Assembly: GCA_964408455.1 (NCBI GenBank)
Contig: CAYOZN010000003.1
Location: 124,001-188,000 of the forward strand
Reading direction: 5' to 3'
Origin: CAYOZN01 sp964408455
Lineage (GTDB): Bacteria; Planctomycetota; Phycisphaerae; UBA1845; UTPLA1
DNA length: 64,000 nucleotides
In this document: positions 59,175 to 64,000 of the stretch, piece by piece
Layout: every line of letters starts with the position of its first letter
How positions within the stretch are numbered: the stretch's first letter is position 1
Program-made: the position numbers and the translations under genes
The notes under the pieces: generated by a model
The model's input: only the letters and a program-made list of their open reading frames with translations
Told to the model about the DNA's origin: nothing
The model's database searches: none

Positions 59175-59627
59175 ATGAGCAGGTCGTTTGGCATTCCTGG
59201 CCTCGTCACAATTCTCCTGGTGGTCGGAGCGTGCTCGCCCGACCGGGGGCCGGAATATGACAAATCCGATCTTTACGGCACCTACCAGATCGTGAAGGGC
59301 GAAAAGGACGGCCTGCTCTTTCCGGAAGAGCGAATGTCGAATGCCAGCGTGCGAATCGCCGAGAATGCCCTGACCGCATACGACAAGGACAACAACGAGA
59401 TATACGCCGCCACTTATGAACTGGACACGAGCCGGGAGCCCTGGCGGCTTACCATGACGGCCACGATCACGCCGGAGGGCCGGAACGGCGAAAAGACGCA
59501 GGGGCTGATCAAGATCGACGAGGACAACGTCACGCTGATCTATGCCCTGCCCGGCGGCGCCGCCCCGGCTGAATTCAGCACCCGCGAGAACCAGCACATG
59601 TTCGTATTGCGCAAGCTCGACCGCTGA
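59175..59627 (+). CDS. TIGR03067-like lipoprotein
   Basis: 150 residues. Signal with lipobox VVGAC at about residue 20, then LYGTYQIVKGEKDGLLFPEE and a series of beta strands ending HMFVLRKLDR. The layout fits the planctomycete TIGR03067 family (a lipocalin-like fold that often repeats in these genomes). Function unknown. It follows the DUF378 gene by about 100 bases. Confidence 0.7.
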   Translation: MSRSFGIPGLVTILLVVGACSPDRGPEYDKSDLYGTYQIVKGEKDGLLFPEERMSNASVRIAENALTAYDKDNNEIYAATYELDTSREPWRLTMTATITPEGRNGEKTQGLIKIDEDNVTLIYALPGGAAPAEFSTRENQHMFVLRKLDR

Positions 59628-59799
59628 GTGCGGGCAGCCGCTGGCAGGGTACGTGCCCGTTCGTCTAACTGAGCCATCTTCTTCTGCCTCTTTCCGAATT
59701 GAATTCCACGGTAAACTGTTGGGCCGAAGTATCGCGCGAGCGGCACGGACTGCTCGCACATGACGCGGAGCGCTCTATGACGTCAGGTGCCCCGGCTCG

Positions 59800-60276
59800 A
59801 TGAGTGTACTTGAGGACATCCGGGAATTTCTCGGCCGCGAGGCGGTCGCCTTTCGGGAAGTGCATCACGAACCGACGCGCACCAGCGAAGAATCGGCCCG
59901 GGCGCGCGGCGAATCGATCGAGATCGGCGGCAAGGCGCTCCTCATGAAACTGGGCGGCGAGTTTCGCCTGTTCGTGCTCAGCGCGGCGCTGCGTGCGGAC
60001 TCGGCGGCGATTCGTACACACTTCAACGAAAAAAGGGCGCGCTTTGCCAGCGGCGACGAACTGAAGGAACTCACCGGCTTGCTGCCGGGCAGCGTGCCGC
60101 CGTTCGGCCGGCCGATCCTGCCGTTCGATCTCTTCGTGGACGAGTCGATCAGACGCAACGAGCGGATCGCCTTCAACGCCGGCAGCCTGACCGACTCGAT
60201 CATCATGGGCGTCTCGGACTATCTGCGCGTCGCCCGCCCCAGAGAAGTGCTTCGTTTCGGCGCCGCCGCGACGTGA
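59800..60276 (+). CDS. YbaK/EbsC (aminoacyl-tRNA deacylase-like) protein
   Basis: 158 residues of the YbaK/ProX/INS fold: FREVHHEPTRTSEESARARG at the N-terminus, EIGGKALLMKLGGEFRLFVL, LLPGSVPPFGRPILPFDLFV with the conserved GxxPPxG loop, and FNAGSLTDSIIMGVSDYLRV near the end. Such proteins edit mischarged tRNAs in trans. The first conserved Lys is in GGKALLMK. Substrate amino acid unknown. Confidence 0.88.
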   Translation: MSVLEDIREFLGREAVAFREVHHEPTRTSEESARARGESIEIGGKALLMKLGGEFRLFVLSAALRADSAAIRTHFNEKRARFASGDELKELTGLLPGSVPPFGRPILPFDLFVDESIRRNERIAFNAGSLTDSIIMGVSDYLRVARPREVLRFGAAAT

Positions 60277-60285
60277 ACCGTAAGA

Positions 60286-60349
60286 GCCTATCTCAATCAC
60301 CAAAGCCGCACCGGCTATTGGCCGGTGCCACCCTGTAATTGAGATAGGC
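60286..60349. repeat. Nested inverted repeat between convergent genes
   Basis: Outer arms GCCTATCTCAAT (60286-60297) and ATTGAGATAGGC (60338-60349) are perfect. Inside, GCACCGGC and GCCGGTGC form an 8-bp stem with loop TATTG. It sits between the YbaK and pilT genes. Confidence 0.7.
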
Positions 60350-60399
60350 ACTAAGCCGCCCCGCCCGGGGACGCTACTGCACCGATGCGCGGCGCATAT

Positions 60400-61536
60400 T
60401 CAGGCAATCCCGATTTCCCCGCCGGTCATCACGTGCGAAGCGGATCGCCGTTCCGGCGTCGATCCGCCCCCCACGCGCCGAATGCCGCGCATGGCGAGTG
60501 ACATCGCCTCGGCATTCGTGGCGTGCATGATGGCCTGCGTGCCCGAGATCTGCTTGAGATTGTACAGGTCCAGCAGGTGCTGATCGAAGGATTGCATGCC
60601 GGCCTCGCCGCGGGCCACATAATCCCCCAGCTCGTCCACGCGACCTTCCAGGATGAACTTCTCGGCGACGGGCGTACCGCGCAGCACCTCGACCGCGGGC
60701 AGGCGCGTTCCGGTTGTCGATACCACGAGTCGCTGTGCCACGATCGCCTCCACGCTGCGGGCGAGCTGCGACAGGAGCAGCCGGTGCTCATTGGGCGGGA
60801 AGGACGCGATGATGCGTTCGATCGTCTGCGATGCATTGGTGCTGTGGACGGTCGCGAAGACCTGGTGCCCGGTGTCGGCCGCCAGGAGCGCCATGCGCAG
60901 CGATTCCACGTCGCGCAGCTCGCCGACGACGATCGTATCCGGATCCTGACGCAGCGCCTGCCGCAGGCCCTGGCCATACGAGGGCGTGTCCTTGCCGACT
61001 TCGAGCTGCGAAACGAGCGACTTTTTGCTTGTGTAAACGTACTCAACCGGGTCTTCGATGGTAATGATCTTCAGCCGGTAGGTGCTGTTGAGAATGTCGA
61101 CGGTCGAGGCCAGGGAGGTGCTCTTGCCGCTGCCGGTGGAACCGACAAACAGAATCAGACCGCGCCGCTCGTGCACGGCCTCCTCCACGACCGCCGGCAG
61201 CCGCAGCGAGGCGAATTCCGGCGGTGCCGTGGGTATGACGCGAATGTTCATCGCCGCCGTGCCCAGATGGCTGAAGGCGTTGCAGCGGAAGCGCGCCTGT
61301 CCGTCGAGCGTGTATGCAAAGTCGAGACCGCCGGACAGCCCGTCCTCGAGACTGGCAGCCCGACCCGGCGGCATCAGGCTGGCCACGGCGCGACGCGCAT
61401 CGGCCGGTGAGAGGACCGGCAAATCGACGTTGCGCATCTGGCCATGTATCCGGACCATGGGGGCCGATCCCGCCTGGAGATGAATGTCGCTGGCGTTGTT
61501 GGCCACCGCAAATCGGAGCAGGTTCTGCAAGTCCAT
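60400..61536 (-). CDS. pilT: Type IV pilus retraction ATPase PilT
   Basis: 378 residues from ATG 61536, with GGAGG well placed upstream. N-terminal PAS-like domain (SDIHLQAGSAPMVRIHG), then the RecA-like ATPase: Walker A GSTGSGKST (132-140), Asp box ITIEDPVEYVY, Walker B TIVVGELRDVESL and His box GHQVFATVHSTNA. PilT powers pilus retraction; a PilU-like or general T4P/T2SS motor is possible. It lies downstream of pilus-assembly-like lipoproteins on the same strand but after a terminator. Confidence 0.93.
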   Translation of the reverse strand: MDLQNLLRFAVANNASDIHLQAGSAPMVRIHGQMRNVDLPVLSPADARRAVASLMPPGRAASLEDGLSGGLDFAYTLDGQARFRCNAFSHLGTAAMNIRVIPTAPPEFASLRLPAVVEEAVHERRGLILFVGSTGSGKSTSLASTVDILNSTYRLKIITIEDPVEYVYTSKKSLVSQLEVGKDTPSYGQGLRQALRQDPDTIVVGELRDVESLRMALLAADTGHQVFATVHSTNASQTIERIIASFPPNEHRLLLSQLARSVEAIVAQRLVVSTTGTRLPAVEVLRGTPVAEKFILEGRVDELGDYVARGEAGMQSFDQHLLDLYNLKQISGTQAIMHATNAEAMSLAMRGIRRVGGGSTPERRSASHVMTGGEIGIA

Positions 61537-61658
61537 GGCGTGCCTCCGGCAGTAGTGTCCTCGCTGAGGGCCAGTATACCGCGTGGCCTCACCGCATGCC
61601 CGGACTTTCAACGTACTTGCCTGGCGGAATGTGTTTTCCGTCTCTCATCGGGCGCACC

Positions 61659-61694
61659 AAAAAAAAGCAGCCGGCTGGAATGAATTCAGCCGGC
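61659..61694 (-). terminator. Rho-independent terminator of the TPR lipoprotein operon
   Basis: On the minus strand GCCGGCTG pairs with CAGCCGGC (8 bp, 9-base loop), followed after TGC by a run of 8 T. It lies about 57 bases past the TPR stop codon. Confidence 0.85.
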
Positions 61695-61750
61695 CGCGAG
61701 TCGTTCATGTCTGATTTTCAGCAGGTGGGACCCGCCGATGGCGATTCTGC

Positions 61751-62995
61751 TCAATACTCCCAATCGAGAGGCGGAACAGGGTTGTCGTTGTGTGCCGCAG
61801 GATTGGTGAAGGGATCGTCGCAATCGAATTCCCAAGCCCGCAAAGTCGCGCGTGGGCCGATCGTCCGGAGGTTCTCGATCGTCGGCTCGTTATTGGAGGC
61901 CGTCGCGTCCGAACTGGTCTCGCCGTCCTCGGTCTCGCCGGACTCGGTTTCGTCTGACTCGGTCTCGCCGTCTTCGGTCTCGTCGGACTCGGGCGATTCC
62001 CACGGCGATTCATTCTCGAACGGGTCCTCGCCGTCATCTTCCCAGTCGCTGTCGGTCCCGGCCTCGTGTTCCGAGTCGGCATCGTCGGATTCGTTGTCCC
62101 ATTCTTCTTCTACGTCGTCTTCCGGCACCTCCGCTTCCGGCAGGTCCGCCGGCTCAACCGCCGGCTGGGCCGGTTCTTCAATCTGGATAGCCTCGGTGGC
62201 ATTCGTCTCGACCGGCTGCTGCGCCGGGGGCGACATGCGCTGCTGGCACTGCTGTCGAGGCTCGTTCGAACCGGCATCGGGTTGCCGCGTATGGAAGACG
62301 ATTTTTGGCGGGACGACGTCGATCCGCTTGCCGGAGCGCCGTTCCTGCTGCTTGGCCATGAAGCGAATCTGCTCGACGTTCTCGCTGGCCGGCGCAAAGC
62401 CGGGATTGTGTTCGAGGGACTTGTCCAGGGCCCAGGCGGCGCTCTTGTAGTCCTTTTCCTCGATGCGGACGACCGCCACGTTGTAGTAGGCGATCTCGGT
62501 GGGGACGACGCGTCCGAATTCCATGATGCTCTCGCCGACGCGGTCCTGCCGGGCAAGGGCGATGGCCAGATTCATGCGGGCCTTCGGGAAGTTCGGATTG
62601 AGCTCGAGCGCCTGCCGGAACTTCTGCTCGGCCTCGTCGAACCGGCGTTCGCGCAGGAAGGTGAAGCCCAGGTTATTGAGCAGCACCGGCGACTGCGGCT
62701 CCTTCTTCATGGCCGCGGCGAAAGTCGCCTCGGCATGATGAAGTTCGTCGATCTTGTGATGGCAGATGCCCAGGCGGTTGTAGGCGCGGGTCAACTTCGG
62801 GTCGCCCTTGATCGCCAGGCGGTACTGCTTGATGGCTTCGTTGTAATCCTGCTTGCTCGCCATCAGATTCGCCGACGCGTAATACGTCATCGGCGAAATC
62901 GAGTTCTGCGAGGTCTTGTTGGTCGACTCGGCGCAACCGGTCGAGATCATCGCGACAAGTGCCGCGGCAAAGGCTGTTTTGGTCAGATTACGCAC
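61751..62995 (-). CDS. TPR lipoprotein with acidic tail (TadD-like)
   Basis: 414 residues. Lipobox MISTGC at about residues 16-21. TPR units from about 35 to 215: NEAIKQYRLAIKGDPKLTRA, AEATFAAAMKKEPQSPVLLN, EAEQKFRQALELNPNFPKA. The last 150 residues are strongly acidic and low in complexity, with repeated SDET-E-DGET blocks, probably disordered. TPR lipoproteins like this are found as TadD/PilF in pilus systems. It follows the CpaD-like gene by 9 bases and ends in a terminator. Confidence 0.85.
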   Translation of the reverse strand: MRNLTKTAFAAALVAMISTGCAESTNKTSQNSISPMTYYASANLMASKQDYNEAIKQYRLAIKGDPKLTRAYNRLGICHHKIDELHHAEATFAAAMKKEPQSPVLLNNLGFTFLRERRFDEAEQKFRQALELNPNFPKARMNLAIALARQDRVGESIMEFGRVVPTEIAYYNVAVVRIEEKDYKSAAWALDKSLEHNPGFAPASENVEQIRFMAKQQERRSGKRIDVVPPKIVFHTRQPDAGSNEPRQQCQQRMSPPAQQPVETNATEAIQIEEPAQPAVEPADLPEAEVPEDDVEEEWDNESDDADSEHEAGTDSDWEDDGEDPFENESPWESPESDETEDGETESDETESGETEDGETSSDATASNNEPTIENLRTIGPRATLRAWEFDCDDPFTNPAAHNDNPVPPLDWEY

Positions 62996-63004
62996 AGGTC
63001 AACC

Positions 63005-63544
63005 TCACTTTCCACCAGAAGACTGGGCCGAACCCAGGCTGGGACCGAGTTTGTAGGCGGTGCCGCGCGGCTCCGGCTGCTGGGCGACGCCCCGGCCGGG
63101 AATGGCCTCGCGGGCCTGCATGCCGCGGCCGCCGGACATGCCGACTGCCACATCGATCGGATTAAGTCCCTGGCTCATATCCGCCAGATACCGCTGCGCC
63201 ACGGCGACGCGCGCCTGCACCAGATCGTTGTCGGTGAGGCTGGTGTCGTAGTGGATCGTCCCGCCCGTCTCGCTCAGCAGCTCGGCGAAGCGCTCGAGGC
63301 GAGCCTCGCCGGTGCCCGACAGGTGCGTTGTGTGCGGAACGAAATGAAGGTCCGCGATGCTTCGATCGGCCATCATGCCCTGGTCGTTCTGGTAGGCGAA
63401 GATCTCCGCCATGTCATGGCGCATCTCTTCGGCGTCCCGGTTCGGCAGGTTCATGCTGGTGGTGTCCGCCGGCGGCACGCAGCCAACCGCCGACGTCGCC
63501 AGAAAGGCGAGCGCACTGAGTATTCCTGTTCTTCGAGCCATCAT
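63005..63544 (-). CDS. CpaD/OmpA-like lipoprotein
   Basis: 179 residues. Two adjacent ATGs (63544, 63541) with GGAG eight bases upstream. Lipobox TSAVGC at about residue 22. The body ADLHFVPHTTHLSGTGEARL then RFAELLSE, with QARVAVAQRYLADM and a GMSGGRGM segment, resembles the layout of CpaD-type pilus assembly lipoproteins (similar to an OmpA-like beta-alpha-beta). Next gene in the operon is the TadD-like lipoprotein. The family call is moderate; the context helps. Confidence 0.6.
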   Translation of the reverse strand: MMARRTGILSALAFLATSAVGCVPPADTTSMNLPNRDAEEMRHDMAEIFAYQNDQGMMADRSIADLHFVPHTTHLSGTGEARLERFAELLSETGGTIHYDTSLTDNDLVQARVAVAQRYLADMSQGLNPIDVAVGMSGGRGMQAREAIPGRGVAQQPEPRGTAYKLGPSLGSAQSSGGK

Positions 63545-63921
63545 GAATCGACTCCGCGGCGGAGAGCACAATCGGCCGCAAACGGACGCGGTGTGCGTCC
63601 GGCACGAGGCGCTTGCGGCGGGCTCCGCCGGGCCGCCGGTCAAGTGCTCATGCGCAGGGCTACTTGGTTATCCAAGTTCAAAGATCGCATCGGAGAGGAA
63701 CAAGCCAAACATAAGATACGTTTCGGCGGGTGATCCCTGCGGCCGGGTTTTCCGAAACGCACCGGGGAGGATGGGGCAGCAGCGGCTCATGCGGCCGGAT
63801 ATTTTCGGAAGCGGCCGATAATCGGTTGTGGATTTGTGGCGGTCGTATCGCGTCGCAAAGTCGCCGTCAGAGCAGCAATTCTCGCCAACGCTCAACAGGC
63901 GCCTGCCGCGAACGCGACCGG
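63545..63921. other. Intergenic region at the right edge
   Basis: About 375 bases with no supported gene. Short frames on both strands lack family resemblance. No terminator recognised. Confidence 0.4.
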
Positions 63922-63999
63922 CTAGCGGACCTGACGACGAAAGACGACGGTCCGAACACCATCGCTTTCTAGCAGGTCCCAGTTCATGAGCCGCGCCGC
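63922..63999 (-). CDS. Possible C-terminal end of a gene entering from the right
   Basis: A minus-strand frame, open from the window edge, encodes AARLMNWDLLESDGVRTVVF then RRQVR and stops with TAG at 63922-63924. The composition is protein-like, but only 25 residues are visible. No family can be named. It could also be chance. Confidence 0.25.
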   Translation of the reverse strand, partial: AARLMNWDLLESDGVRTVVFRRQVR

Positions 64000-64000
64000 G

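Noticed and set aside
1..64000. tRNA and rRNA genes
   Set aside because: Scanned for T-loop-like GTTCGAATCC and acceptor patterns; the few hits lie inside coding sequences with no cloverleaf around them.

Overview
The window looks like chromosomal DNA of a high-GC planctomycete, most likely a Phycisphaerae-type lineage. The evidence is cumulative: secreted proteins with dockerin-like EF-hands, a PEP-CTERM protein, a lipoprotein of the planctomycete TIGR03067 type, an NxxGxxAF-repeat protein, prepilin-like proteins with a DG/GG-H tail, a futalosine-pathway menaquinone enzyme (MqnD), and an E1-alpha/E1-beta/E2 pyruvate dehydrogenase locus. No rRNA, tRNA, CRISPR array or intact transposase was seen.

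Layout. 1-5.3 kb: 3' end of dnaB, rpoN (sigma-54), a DUF1460-type lipoprotein, a 47-bp tandem repeat running into mobA, and a YfcE-like phosphoesterase. 5.4-11.7 kb (all minus): a glycosyltransferase, a VOC protein, a DUF1579 protein, and a triple-SRPBCC protein behind its TetR regulator. 12.2-16.9 kb: a Cys-rich secreted protein, then a 230-bp element present twice around a PEP-CTERM gene (the second copy followed only by a PEP-CTERM tail remnant), then a tiny membrane ORF with an in-frame UGA and a SECIS-like hairpin, a candidate selenoprotein and the most interesting item in the window. 16.9-22.7 kb: mqnD, an MFS/spermidine-synthase/TPR fusion, a DUF89 phosphatase and a HEAT-like envelope protein. 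23-27.2 kb: pdhA-pdhB-pdhC with repeats in both gaps. 27.2-28.6 kb: palindromic BIME/MITE-like elements around a small membrane-protein gene.

28.6-36.3 kb is a cell-envelope operon: lnt, a HEAT protein, mreD, mrdA (PBP2), rodA. 36.3-48.5 kb: a prepilin-like gene, a DUF6504-like gene, serS with an overlapping NTF2-like lipoprotein, an alginate-export-like porin, ispG, an M14 peptidase, an NxxGxxAF/dockerin protein, a MauE/rhodanese pair and a TVP38-type membrane protein. 48.5-54.9 kb: a DUF6714-like gene, a pseudo-receiver, and a run of dockerin protein, prepilin, NtrB-like kinase and NtrC-like regulator lacking the Phe of GAFTGA. 55-58.6 kb: sixA, a CHAD protein and Ppx/GppA, a polyphosphate-linked set. 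58.8-64 kb: DUF378, TIGR03067 and YbaK proteins, then a minus-strand pilus region (CpaD-like lipoprotein, TadD-like TPR lipoprotein, pilT).

The + strand is C-rich up to about 29.1 kb and G-rich after it, largely regardless of gene direction. This implies a replication-strand boundary (origin-like skew minimum) or an inversion breakpoint beside the palindromic elements. All assignments rest on reading motifs and translations by eye; no database search was run.
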